49,765 bases of DNA from JAFGIG01 sp964397545 (GTDB lineage Bacteria > SDB-A): the NCBI GenBank assembly GCA_964397545.1, contig CAYNIW010000020.1, forward strand, positions 1 through 49,765, read 5' to 3'. Below are positions 15,169-23,247 of this stretch, piece after piece. The notes under the pieces are model-generated. The model was not told the origin of the DNA, did no database searches, and was given only the letters and a program-made list of their open reading frames with translations. The first letter of the stretch is position 1; each line of letters begins with the position of its first letter. Both the position numbers and the translations under genes were made by a program.

Positions 15169-16506
15169 ATGTCCTATGTTTCTGATCTCATGGCAGCGGT
15201 AGAAAAAAGAAACTCCACCGAACCTGAATTCATTCAAGCCGTAAAGGAGGTCCTGGAATCTATAGAGCCTGTCCTTGAAAGGCACCCGGAATACAAGGAC
15301 GCCGGAATAGTCGAAAGATTGGTCGAACCGGAAAGACAGATAATTTTCAGAATACCCTGGGAAGACGACACCGGAAAAATAAGAGTCAACAGAGGATTTA
15401 GAGTCGAATTCAATTCGGCGATAGGCCCTTACAAAGGCGGAATCCGTTTTCACCCTTCTGTTTATCTCGGCATAATTAAATTCCTCGGTTTCGAACAGAT
15501 ATTCAAAAACGCTTTGACAGGAATTCCCATGGGTGGCGGCAAAGGCGGATCGGACTTCGATCCCAAAGGCAAATCGGAACATGAAGTGATGCGTTTCTGC
15601 ACGAGCTTCATGACTGAACTTTTCAGATACCTCGGTGCGAATACAGATGTCCCTGCCGGCGACATTGGAGTCGGCGGAAGGGAAATCGGCTACATGTTCG
15701 GCACTTTCAAGAAGATAACAAACCGTTTTGAAGGCGTTCTCACAGGCAAGGGGCTTACATGGGGCGGCAGTCTAGCCAGGACGCAGGCCACGGGTTATGG
15801 CTGTGTGTATTTCGTGCAGGAAATGCTCAAGACAATAGGAGAAAACTACAAAGATAAAACTGCGGTTGTCTCCGGCTCGGGCAACGTCGCTATTTACACA
15901 GTCCAAAAACTTTATCAGCTCGGAGCAAAACCCGTCGCGATGAGCGATTCAAACGGATACATTTACGATCCGGACGGTATAAATCTCGACACCGTCAGAC
16001 AGATAAAAGAGGTTAAAAGAGGAAGAATCAAAGAATATCTCGAAATCCACAAAAACGCGAAATACGAAGACAACTGGACAAATATATGGAAGATAAAGTG
16101 CGACGTCGCTTTCCCGAGCGCTACACAGAACGAAATCGACAAAGCGAGTGCTGAAGCACTCGTTTCGAACGGCTGTAAAGCAGTCGGAGAAGGGGCTAAT
16201 ATGCCTTCGACTCCTGAAGCTGTAAAAGTATTCCTCGACAAAAAAATCCTCTTCGGGCCGGCAAAAGCCGCCAACGCCGGAGGAGTCGCTACATCAGGCC
16301 TTGAAATGAGCCAGAACGCCGCGTTCACTTCATGGTCTTTTGAAGAAGTGGATAAAAAACTGCACAACATAATGATCAATATCCACGAGACCACAAAAAA
16401 AGCCGCCGAGTCATACGGGACTCCCGGAAATTACGTCAACGGCGCCAACATTGCCGGTTTCGAAAAAGTGGCAAAGGCCATGTTCGACCAGGGTCTGTTC
16501 GGATAA
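15169..16506 (+). CDS. gdhA: Glutamate dehydrogenase, NADP-type
   Basis: A 445-residue enzyme catalysing reductive amination of 2-oxoglutarate with ammonium to give glutamate. The start is the ATG at 15169 after AAAGGAGGAAACAGG, giving the MSYVSDLMAAVEKRN N-terminus and the length (about 445-450) typical of the hexameric bacterial GdhA group. The signature PMGGGKGGSDFDPKGKS contains the catalytic lysine region; VVSGSGNVAIYT is the nucleotide-binding fold. NADP preference is inferred from subfamily, not proven by a residue. It is flanked by its own promoter and a strong terminator, hence monocistronic. With glnA at 37203-38639 it gives two ammonium-assimilation routes. Confidence 0.96.
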   Translation: MSYVSDLMAAVEKRNSTEPEFIQAVKEVLESIEPVLERHPEYKDAGIVERLVEPERQIIFRIPWEDDTGKIRVNRGFRVEFNSAIGPYKGGIRFHPSVYLGIIKFLGFEQIFKNALTGIPMGGGKGGSDFDPKGKSEHEVMRFCTSFMTELFRYLGANTDVPAGDIGVGGREIGYMFGTFKKITNRFEGVLTGKGLTWGGSLARTQATGYGCVYFVQEMLKTIGENYKDKTAVVSGSGNVAIYTVQKLYQLGAKPVAMSDSNGYIYDPDGINLDTVRQIKEVKRGRIKEYLEIHKNAKYEDNWTNIWKIKCDVAFPSATQNEIDKASAEALVSNGCKAVGEGANMPSTPEAVKVFLDKKILFGPAKAANAGGVATSGLEMSQNAAFTSWSFEEVDKKLHNIMINIHETTKKAAESYGTPGNYVNGANIAGFEKVAKAMFDQGLFG

Positions 16507-16532
16507 GGTTTTTCGGTAAACGTAAAAGCTCA

Positions 16533-16564
16533 AAAGAGCGGCTGTGTGGCCGCTCTTTTTTTAT
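16533..16564 (+). terminator. Rho-independent terminator of gdhA
   Basis: Inverted repeat AGAGCGGC / GCCGCTCT (16535-16542 and 16549-16556), a six-base loop TGTGTG, and a run of seven T on the 3' side. Flanking A residues extend the stem by pairing with the first T residues. Confidence 0.92.
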
Positions 16565-16577
16565 TCAGCCCATGCAA

Positions 16578-17231
16578 TCATATCAGAGACAGGATTTCTT
16601 CAAGGCTTTGGTATATAAAATAGTTGACGAAACTCAGTTTTTTTTCTTCATCTTTTTCTTTTTCAGATTTATAGATTAGAACGTCCACGGTCGTCAATCC
16701 GGCTTTCTCAGCCGCTTCGAGCGCCGCGGGAGCGTCGTCAACCATCATTGAGTTTTCAGCAAAACAAAAAGTCTTTCTCAGCATATCACAGTATGTTTCG
16801 ATTCTATCTTTGTGCTGGCAGAAAAACATCTTTTCGAAATAACCGCTGATTCTGAATTTCTCGAGAACAGGGACCACGAGACTTTCCTTGTTTGATGTCT
16901 GCAGAAAAATTCTGAGGCCTGATTCTTTTAGTTTTTCAAGAGATTCCGCCGCGCCCTTCATCAGCATGACTTCTTCTTCATAAGGCTTTTTAGCCAGTTC
17001 AAACCACTCATCAACTATCTCTTCGGGAGTTTTTTCTATGAGGAATTTTTCCTTGAAATACACCGCAGTGTTTTCAAAAGACATCCCCTCAATTTTCGAC
17101 TTCAGGTCATCGGGGACTTTTATGCCGTGAGCGCCGAGAAACCGTTCGTCTATGGATTCCCAAATCCATATAGTGTCGGCAAGCGTCCCGTCAAAATCAA
17201 AAAATATGGCTTTAATCTCTTTTTCTGTCAT
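16578..17231 (-). CDS. HAD-superfamily phosphatase (phosphoglycolate phosphatase-like)
   Basis: A 217-residue haloacid-dehalogenase-fold hydrolase. Motif I is FFDFDGTLADT near the N-terminus, motif II is the LQTSNK serine/threonine region, and motif IV is SMMVDDAPAALEAAEKAG, where the usual GD is replaced by VDD. The helical cap after motif I places it with subfamily I enzymes that act on small phosphate esters. I chose the ATG at 17231; the open frame continues 16 codons to 17279 but those overlap the start of the divergent gene. The ribosome binding site is weak. Substrate unknown. Confidence 0.88.
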   Translation of the reverse strand: MTEKEIKAIFFDFDGTLADTIWIWESIDERFLGAHGIKVPDDLKSKIEGMSFENTAVYFKEKFLIEKTPEEIVDEWFELAKKPYEEEVMLMKGAAESLEKLKESGLRIFLQTSNKESLVVPVLEKFRISGYFEKMFFCQHKDRIETYCDMLRKTFCFAENSMMVDDAPAALEAAEKAGLTTVDVLIYKSEKEKDEEKKLSFVNYFIYQSLEEILSLI

Positions 17232-17272
17232 ATAATTACCGCAGACGGAGAATTTAAGAGGGAAAGGAAAAT

Positions 17273-17704
17273 ATGTCAAAGTGTTTTTTTGAAAACGGAA
17301 TCAGATTCGAATGTCAGAAATGCGGCGCATGCTGTGATGTCGAGGGAGGCATGGTTTATCTCCTGGAAAGCGACCTGAAGGCCATTTCTTCTTTTCTGGG
17401 AATTCCTCCCTCACCCTTCATGGAAGAATATGTGACTGAGGACGAAGATAAAAATCTCGTAATAAAAGACAATCATCCCTCAAGATGCAGGTTTTTAGAC
17501 CAAAAATCCTGTCAAATATATCCGGTCAGACCTGCCCAATGCAGGACTTTTCCCTTCTGGTCAACATATCTTAAAAGTGAAGATTCCTTTGCATCTCTCA
17601 CCTGTCCCGGTATTGGCAAAGGCAAAGTCATTGATGCCGACAAAATCAGGGAACTGTATGTCGAGCACAGGAATTTTCTCGCTAAAATAAGCGGTTTTGC
17701 GTGA
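17273..17704 (+). CDS. YkgJ-type CxxCxxCC zinc/iron-binding protein
   Basis: A 143-residue cytoplasmic protein of the CxxCxxCC (YkgJ, UPF0153-related) family. The hallmark cluster is Cys14, Cys17, Cys20 and Cys21 (FECQKCGACC), followed by further conserved Cys in SRCRFLD, KSCQIYPVRPAQC and LTCPG. These are thought to bind zinc or an iron-sulfur cluster. It is the first gene of the operon with ApbE, AmrS, NusG-II and Gx genes, its stop overlapping the apbE start in a GTGA. The ATG follows GGAAAGGAAAAT. The biochemical role is unknown; the context suggests redox or flavin biology. Confidence 0.9.
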   Translation: MSKCFFENGIRFECQKCGACCDVEGGMVYLLESDLKAISSFLGIPPSPFMEEYVTEDEDKNLVIKDNHPSRCRFLDQKSCQIYPVRPAQCRTFPFWSTYLKSEDSFASLTCPGIGKGKVIDADKIRELYVEHRNFLAKISGFA

Positions 17705-18723
17705 AGATATTTATTCTATTTTTCTCTTTGACAGCCGTCTTCACATCTTTTTCCTGTTCACAAAAATCTTCACATTTGTCAAGGGCAGAGACGTCCTTTG
17801 TCTGCAGGGAAGAGACGGCCTTTGTCTGCATGGACACGAAAATCTCGATTTCTGCGGTGGGGTGCGACAGAGAGCTTCTTCTCGAATACTTACAACTTGC
17901 ATCGGAAAATTTCAAATTTTTCGATTCCCTATTCGGACCGGAAAATCTGTTTCTCTCAGATACTCCGCTTCACCCATATTCAGTTTATCTCTGGGAAAGA
18001 TCAAACGAGATTTCCAAGCTGACGGCAGGCGCTTTTGATCCTTCTCTCGGAGACGTCATAAGCCTTTGGGGAAATTTTTCCGCCGGAGATATATGCGTCC
18101 CGGATCCCGAGTTTCTCGATTCCATCGCCCTAATAAGAAAGAGCGGCGAGACCTTGATCCAAAACGGGCATTTCGTTCTTTTCCCATGGAAAACCCCGAA
18201 TTTAGGCGGCATAGCCAAAGGTTTCGCTGTTCAGAGAGCCGCGGAGATAGCCGATTCAATGGGGATTTACGGAGTTCTCGTCGAAGCAGGGGGCGACATT
18301 TCAGTCAGGGGCTTCCGCGAAGACGGAAATCTCTGGAAAATCGGGATTCAGCATCCGCGGGAGCCGGGAGAAATCGTCGCCGTCATAAACTTGAAAAATA
18401 AAGCTATCTGCACATCAGGAGACTATCAGCGTTTCAGTTTTGTTCAGGGGACAAGGTATCATCATGTAATTGACCCCTCTGATTTAAGCCCTTCAAGGGG
18501 CGCGATAAGCTCGACAGTTATCTGCGAAAGAGCAGAAGACGCAGACGCGCTCTCGACGGCTTTTATGATACTGAATCTCGAGGAGAGCAAAAAAGCGGCA
18601 AAATTTTTTGGAGCTGAATTCCTCGTGGCGTTCGAAAAAGACAGTGTAATTCATTTTTACGCCTCACCCGGATTTTCAGATAATGTCTCTGAGTGGAAAA
18701 TTCAATACATGGAAATAGAATGA
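17701..18723 (+). CDS. apbE: FAD:protein FMN transferase (ApbE), lipoprotein
   Basis: A 340-residue periplasmic enzyme that attaches FMN from FAD to a Thr or Ser of target proteins such as RnfG, NqrC and other FMN-binding-domain proteins. A lipoprotein signal with lipobox SFSC (Cys19) starts the chain. Family motifs are LGGIAKGFAVQ (about 170), EAGGDISVRG, KAICTSGDYQRF, HHVIDPSDLSP and the metal/FAD segment DADALSTAFMI. The GTG start overlaps the upstream stop (GTGA), and the stop overlaps the next start (ATGA). No FMN-binding-domain target lies in the window, so the substrate must be encoded elsewhere or be a new type. Confidence 0.95.
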   Translation: MKIFILFFSLTAVFTSFSCSQKSSHLSRAETSFVCREETAFVCMDTKISISAVGCDRELLLEYLQLASENFKFFDSLFGPENLFLSDTPLHPYSVYLWERSNEISKLTAGAFDPSLGDVISLWGNFSAGDICVPDPEFLDSIALIRKSGETLIQNGHFVLFPWKTPNLGGIAKGFAVQRAAEIADSMGIYGVLVEAGGDISVRGFREDGNLWKIGIQHPREPGEIVAVINLKNKAICTSGDYQRFSFVQGTRYHHVIDPSDLSPSRGAISSTVICERAEDADALSTAFMILNLEESKKAAKFFGAEFLVAFEKDSVIHFYASPGFSDNVSEWKIQYMEIE

Positions 18724-19709
18724 AAAAAAAAGCGGAATATTATGAAAAACTCGGAAACGGCTCCGTAAAATGTCTCCTCTGCTTCCGCAATTGCGTAATC
18801 GCCCCTGGAAAAAATGGATTTTGCGGCATAAGGGGCAACATAGACGGCGATTTATTCAGCCTCGGGTATGCCGAAACCGTATCCGTCTCGCTGGATCCCA
18901 TAGAAAAAAAGCCTCTCTACCATTTCAAGCCGGGATCCCGCATTCTTTCAACAGCGCCTAACGGCTGTAACCTCGACTGTCCTTTCTGCCAAAATCATTC
19001 CATTTCCCAGTCTCTCTCGTCGACCGTGACCTTATCTCCTGAGGAAGCGGGAATACTTTCAAGGCAAAAAGGATCTATAGGCATATCATACACATACACC
19101 GAACCTTTCGTGTGGTTCGAGTATCTCATGGACGCCGGCAGAGAAGTCAGAAAGAACGGAGGATATAACGTGCTCGTTTCAAACGGCGTTATAAATCCCG
19201 AGCCTCTCGCCCGAGTCACCCCCCTCATAGACGCCGCCAATATTGATTTGAAGTGCTTTTCCGCCGAAAAATACAGAAAAATACTCGGAGGCGATCTGGA
19301 ATCTGTTTTGCGAACAATAAGATATCTTAAAAAAAACTCCGTTCATGTAGAGGTGACGACTCTCGTAGTCACCGGTTTCAACGACTCGGCGGAAGAAATA
19401 AGAAATACCGCCAAATTCATCTCTTCGGTTGACGATGAAATACCTTATCATCTTTCGAGGTATTTCCCAAACTACAAGTATAACGCCCCGCCAACTGACG
19501 AAAAAAAACTCATGGCATTTTATGAAGAAGCGAAAAAATATCTCAAATTCGTCTTTCTCGGGAATTTATACGATCCGGAAAAAGCGAATACATACTGCCC
19601 GGACTGCGGTAATCTATGGATAGACAGAAGCTCTTTCAGAGTGACGATACCAGGTATAGAAGAAGGAAAATGTTCAAAATGTAAAAGAGTCACGGGATTT
19701 ATCTCCTAA
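18720..19709 (+). CDS. amrS: AmrS-type radical SAM enzyme (AmmeMemoRadiSam)
   Basis: A 329-residue radical S-adenosylmethionine protein. The cluster motif is Cys83, Cys87, Cys90 (CNLDCPFCQ). Additional N-terminal cysteines (18, 21, 25, 35; CLLCFRNC and FCGIRG) and a C-terminal pair of CxxC motifs (CPDCGN, CSKCK) mark the AmrS branch related to pyruvate-formate-lyase activases. AmrS belongs to the AmmeMemoRadiSam system with AMMECR1 and Memo-family proteins; neither partner is in the window. I use ATG 18720, overlapping the apbE stop; the open frame extends nine codons upstream inside apbE. The reaction of the system is not known to me. Confidence 0.9.
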   Translation: MKKKAEYYEKLGNGSVKCLLCFRNCVIAPGKNGFCGIRGNIDGDLFSLGYAETVSVSLDPIEKKPLYHFKPGSRILSTAPNGCNLDCPFCQNHSISQSLSSTVTLSPEEAGILSRQKGSIGISYTYTEPFVWFEYLMDAGREVRKNGGYNVLVSNGVINPEPLARVTPLIDAANIDLKCFSAEKYRKILGGDLESVLRTIRYLKKNSVHVEVTTLVVTGFNDSAEEIRNTAKFISSVDDEIPYHLSRYFPNYKYNAPPTDEKKLMAFYEEAKKYLKFVFLGNLYDPEKANTYCPDCGNLWIDRSSFRVTIPGIEEGKCSKCKRVTGFIS

Positions 19710-19722
19710 AGCCGTAAAGACC

Positions 19723-20106
19723 ATGCGAAAAATCATTAAAAAATACCCTTATCCCTCAGATTACATTGTCATAGCAGTTTTTATTTCCCTGTCAGTGTTT
19801 TTTTTCGCGAAAAGGTTTAAAAATTCCTCTCCGGCATCGTTCGCAGTGATTGAGACTTTTTCGGGTGAAAAGCACGTAATAGATTTATTTTCAGACACAA
19901 TTCTGGAGGTCCGTGGAAAAATCGGCATCACCAAAGTGGAAATTCTTCGGGGCAAAGCGAGAATACTGGCATCCCCCTGCCGGCGAAAGTTATGCGAAAG
20001 ACGCGGATGGATTTCGGCTTCGTGGGAATCTTCAGCCTGCCTGCCCAACGGAGTCTGGCTGTATGTAACGGGCGAAAAAAACGGCATTGACGCAGTGACA
20101 TTCTGA
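19723..20106 (+). CDS. NusG domain II-containing membrane-anchored protein
   Basis: A 127-residue protein with one N-terminal membrane span (about 13-29) and an extracytoplasmic NusG_II domain. The domain's typical cysteines and signature are visible: ASPCRRKLCERRGWIS followed by SACLPNGV. Despite the name it is not the transcription factor NusG; this domain alone is often encoded next to ApbE or the Gx/HepT family in anaerobes. It lies 13 bases after amrS and two bases before the Gx gene. The three cysteines could bind a metal or take part in redox. Function not established. Confidence 0.88.
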   Translation: MRKIIKKYPYPSDYIVIAVFISLSVFFFAKRFKNSSPASFAVIETFSGEKHVIDLFSDTILEVRGKIGITKVEILRGKARILASPCRRKLCERRGWISASWESSACLPNGVWLYVTGEKNGIDAVTF

Positions 20107-20108
20107 AA

Positions 20109-20627
20109 ATGAAAATAGGACTGAAAAAGATAATAGAATTGTCGCTTTTCTCGACAATGATCATAGCTCTTTACGCGATAGAGAGCCTCATAAATCCGAC
20201 CTTTTTCAGGCTGGGTCTCGGAAACGCCCTGATACTGTATCTTTTGTTAAAAAAAGAGGTATCCTCTGCTTTTTTGACGGTTCTTCTCAAGATTGCGGCT
20301 TCAGGATTCATTACAGGATCTATAGCATCTCCTGTTTTCTTGGCGATATCCGCCGCTTCAATAAGCAGTTTCGGTGTAATGGTTGTTTTCGTCAAAGTGT
20401 TTCAAACCGGCCCTATAGGAGCGAGCATCCCCGCCAGCTGCGCCCACAATACAATTATTTTAATATCAGCTGAACTTGTCATTAAAGGCATTTTCTCATC
20501 TTTGTTCCCTTTCATATTTCTGTTCAGTATTTTCTCCGGATTATTAACGGGAACGGCGGCTTACGCTATTTTTGTATCTCTAAAAAACCTTGACACAAAG
20601 CAGGATGTATATAAAATAAGTCTTTAA
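20109..20627 (+). CDS. Gx transporter family (Hpre_diP_synt_I) membrane protein
   Basis: A 172-residue polytopic membrane protein with about five spans. Sequence such as NPTFFRLGLGNALILYLL and the glycine/serine-rich helices ITGSIASPVF and SISSFGVMV match the family once called heptaprenyl diphosphate synthase component I and now grouped with Gx transporters, which resemble S-components of ECF transporters. Its neighbour order ApbE, NusG-II, Gx recurs in anaerobes, which suggests flavin or isoprenoid-linked transport. No transport substrate can be deduced. It is the last gene of the operon, ending three bases before the tRNA. Confidence 0.85.
   Translation: MKIGLKKIIELSLFSTMIIALYAIESLINPTFFRLGLGNALILYLLLKKEVSSAFLTVLLKIAASGFITGSIASPVFLAISAASISSFGVMVVFVKVFQTGPIGASIPASCAHNTIILISAELVIKGIFSSLFPFIFLFSIFSGLLTGTAAYAIFVSLKNLDTKQDVYKISL
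20590..20617 (+). promoter_or_regulatory. Promoter of tRNA-Ala
   Basis: TTGACA (20590-20595) and TAAAAT (20612-20617) with a 16-base spacer, placing the start about six bases before the tRNA. The whole promoter lies within the last codons of the Gx gene. Confidence 0.65.
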
Positions 20628-20629
20628 GT

Positions 20630-20706
20630 GGGGCTGTGGCGCAGTTGGCTAGCGCGATTGACTGGCAGTCAATAGGCCACGGGTTCGAATCCCGTCAGCT
20701 CCACCA
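20630..20706 (+). tRNA. tRNA-Ala (anticodon GGC)
   Basis: A complete 77-base cloverleaf with encoded CCA. Acceptor stem GGGGCTG/CAGCTCC carries the G3:U70 pair that identifies alanine tRNAs. The anticodon stem is ATTGA/TCAAT around the loop CTGGCAG, giving anticodon GGC (decodes GCC/GCU). The T arm is ACGGG-TTCGAAT-CCCGT, and the discriminator base is A. It is followed after 29 bases by a lipoprotein gene that may be co-transcribed. Confidence 0.97.
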
Positions 20707-20735
20707 AATAATCGGTAATAATTTTTGGAGGTAGC

Positions 20736-21620
20736 ATGAAGAAATGTCTTATATGCTGTTTTTCGGTCGCTATACTTCTGAGCTCTTTTTCCTGCGTCTC
20801 TGAATCTGAAGCTGATGCTTCAGGCAAAATTCTCAGAGCTGATCTCGCTCTAAAGAACCTCAGACAGTCAATGGACAAATTCTACCAAGTCAGAGGACAT
20901 TATCCTGTCCTTTCATCGGGTCTGATTCCAAATGAATACAGCGCTCGAATGACCGTAAACGACAGCGGAATTTTTCTATATTGTGAAGACAGGAGCGCTT
21001 CTCTTTCGTTCACAAAAGACACAATAATTTTCAACGAATCCACGGACAGCATATTAATTAAAAACAATGAATTTCTGATGAGAAGATGGGTATATTTCAT
21101 CAGATCTTCCGACAGGCATCTGATAATTGACACTCTCGACGCTTCCATTCCTTTTACCCAATCCGAAAATCTTAACGCTATACTCCGGGTCAAGGACACT
21201 AACTTTATAATCGCAATCCGAGACGGCGGGACGGACAAGCCTTATCATATTTACGATATCAATCCCAAAAATCTCCTCGCTGTCAAAGACAGCGGATTGA
21301 TGGTTTTCGTCCCCGGAGAATACGAGCTCATTTTCACTTCCTACACCGCTCAGGAGACTTCCGGCGAAAATTCACTCTGGCTTTTCGACTCTCTCGGAGC
21401 CATAGAAGACACTGCCTCCCTAAACGCGATAAAAGAAGCGATATCTCTGGAAGGATTCACTTACATTACATCCGACCCCTACAGAAGATACTTCATCTCA
21501 GCCAACGCACCGGACAATAACAGAACTCCAGTGACGACAAGAAAAATAACCAAAGCCTCATACGACTACTCTCCTGAAAACATACAGGCGATAGATCCTT
21601 CAGTCTATCAGGCCTTTTGA
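20736..21620 (+). CDS. Predicted lipoprotein, unknown function
   Basis: A 294-residue protein with lipoprotein signal and lipobox SFSC (Cys20); strong ribosome binding site (TTTGGAGGTAGC). After the Cys, residues about 30-60 (ALKNLRQSMDKFYQVRGHYP) resemble the segment that follows the N-terminal helix of type II/IV pseudopilins. The remainder is beta-rich with regularly spaced Asp/Ser and no motif I recognise. It is first of four consecutive plus-strand envelope genes (TPR lipoprotein, membrane protein, Omp85). No function assigned. Confidence 0.85.
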   Translation: MKKCLICCFSVAILLSSFSCVSESEADASGKILRADLALKNLRQSMDKFYQVRGHYPVLSSGLIPNEYSARMTVNDSGIFLYCEDRSASLSFTKDTIIFNESTDSILIKNNEFLMRRWVYFIRSSDRHLIIDTLDASIPFTQSENLNAILRVKDTNFIIAIRDGGTDKPYHIYDINPKNLLAVKDSGLMVFVPGEYELIFTSYTAQETSGENSLWLFDSLGAIEDTASLNAIKEAISLEGFTYITSDPYRRYFISANAPDNNRTPVTTRKITKASYDYSPENIQAIDPSVYQAF

Positions 21621-21670
21621 CATATTGAATAAAAATGATGCAAAAAAAACTTATCGAATTCGGAGGGGTG

Positions 21671-22825
21671 ATGTTTAAGTTTCTTAAAAAATCCGGATTT
21701 TTGCCTTTTGTCCTGTTTTTTATCATGACCTGCCAGACGACAGGCCAGCTTCTCAACGGATCTGAAGGCTCCATCGCGGACGATGAATACGGATGCAAAA
21801 AATTCTACAATCTCGCTATAAACTACCAGAGAAGCAGATTGTGGACAGAGGCAATAGAATTTTACGAAAAAGCAATATCCTGCTCGACTGACTACAGCGA
21901 AGCATACGTCGGCCTCGGCAATCTCTACGAAGAACTTGATTCCATGGATGCGGCTCTTTCAATATGGCAGACGATGATGACTAAATTCCCTGATAAAATT
22001 GAGACATACCTTGAATACGCGTCATTTCTATCTAAAAACGACTCTCTTGAAAGAGCGGAATACATGTATATAACGGCATACGGTATTGACTCGACAAACT
22101 CGACTGTCATACTCGGGTTGGCGGATATTCTAACCAAGCAGGACAAATTTTCCGAAGCCCTGCCCTATCTCGAAACAGCTCTCGCTTTCACCGAAGACCC
22201 TGCCGTCATAATAGCTCTAAAGCAGAGAATGGCAAAATGCTTTGTCGGGACGGGTTGTCCGGAAAATGCGGCCGATTTGCTCGAAGAAATTCTTTTGGCT
22301 TATCCCGACAGAATAGAAATACACGCTTGGCTCGCCGACGCCTATAAGGGCATGCGGGAATACAACAAAGCCATAGAGCACATGGAAATTCTCATAGAGA
22401 CGGATTCGTCACTCCAGAGGCTGATGGAGTTCGGCTCTCTCCTCGCGGCCGCAGGCAGGACAAGTGAAGCCATATCGAGGTTCAGGGAAGCCATAAGCAA
22501 AGGCGGAGGCCTTTCTGCTTACAAACAGGTAATTGGACTTCTCAACAGTTCAGGACAGACTTCTCTTGCGATGCAGTTCGCACAGGAAGCTCTCTCTTCT
22601 TATTCCACGGACAGCTATCTCAACGTCCTCGTCGGCACGAGGTATCAGGCGGCTGCCGTAGAAGCTTGGAACAATCAGAATTGGGACGACTGCATAGCAA
22701 ACTGCGACATAGCAATAGGATACTTTTCAAACGCCACTTCAGGCTCTTACGTCACTCAAGCTCAGCAAAAACTGGCAAATGTCCAGCAGTTGAGAGAAGC
22801 GGCAAGACTTAAAAAGATTTACTGA
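21671..22825 (+). CDS. TPR-repeat lipoprotein
   Basis: A 384-residue protein made largely of tetratricopeptide repeats (about eight; for instance SEAYVGLGNLYEELDSMDAA and AEIHAWLADAYKGMREYNKA-like helices with conserved Gly/Ala/Tyr positions). The N-terminus from ATG 21671 (after GGAGGGG) gives a lipoprotein signal with Cys21 in FIMTC, an acceptable but not perfect lipobox. An in-frame ATG at 21635 lacks a ribosome binding site. The C-terminal part (LNVLVGTRYQAAAVEAWN) is more divergent. It probably acts as a scaffold in envelope assembly together with the Omp85 protein downstream; that is inference from position. Confidence 0.9.
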   Translation: MFKFLKKSGFLPFVLFFIMTCQTTGQLLNGSEGSIADDEYGCKKFYNLAINYQRSRLWTEAIEFYEKAISCSTDYSEAYVGLGNLYEELDSMDAALSIWQTMMTKFPDKIETYLEYASFLSKNDSLERAEYMYITAYGIDSTNSTVILGLADILTKQDKFSEALPYLETALAFTEDPAVIIALKQRMAKCFVGTGCPENAADLLEEILLAYPDRIEIHAWLADAYKGMREYNKAIEHMEILIETDSSLQRLMEFGSLLAAAGRTSEAISRFREAISKGGGLSAYKQVIGLLNSSGQTSLAMQFAQEALSSYSTDSYLNVLVGTRYQAAAVEAWNNQNWDDCIANCDIAIGYFSNATSGSYVTQAQQKLANVQQLREAARLKKIY

Positions 22826-22830
22826 TCAAC

Positions 22831-23247
22831 GTGCAAAAAACACAGTATTATTTCAGAAGAGGGGCGGCTAAAAAATGGACCCTCATAGCATTCTGCGTAT
22901 TTTTAATATTGGGATATATAGGATTTCAATTTCTCGGAATTCCAATACGTGAATACGAAATTAAGAAAAAAGCTGATGAAAAGATAAGATTTGACGAAAA
23001 TGACGTAATAAAAACTAAATTAGTCCAGTATCTTAAAGAAAAAGGCATAGTTATCTCTCCCGACAGCATATTCATAAGACGCAAGGGTAAAGGCGAAATA
23101 GGCGACAGTGTTGCCATAAAATTCAGCTACAAAGACAGCTGTCGTCTCCTCGGCGACGCTCTTGACATGCCCTTCAACAGGTATTTCGTCTTTCAGCACG
23201 ATATTGAATTGAAAAATATAAAACAAGATGCTCCTCTGCGTCATTAA
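22831..23247 (+). CDS. Small single-span membrane protein, unknown
   Basis: A 138-residue protein: basic N-terminus, one membrane span (about 17-35) and an extracytoplasmic domain of about 100 residues ending KIKFSYKD...YFVFQHDIELK-like beta strands. The pattern of a helix, a short loop and paired strands loosely resembles DUF4845-type bitopic proteins, but I am not confident. GTG start, five bases after the TPR gene, no clear ribosome binding site. Its 3' end overlaps by 20 bases the ATG at 23228 that I propose as the start of the Omp85 gene. Confidence 0.75.
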   Translation: MQKTQYYFRRGAAKKWTLIAFCVFLILGYIGFQFLGIPIREYEIKKKADEKIRFDENDVIKTKLVQYLKEKGIVISPDSIFIRRKGKGEIGDSVAIKFSYKDSCRLLGDALDMPFNRYFVFQHDIELKNIKQDAPLRH

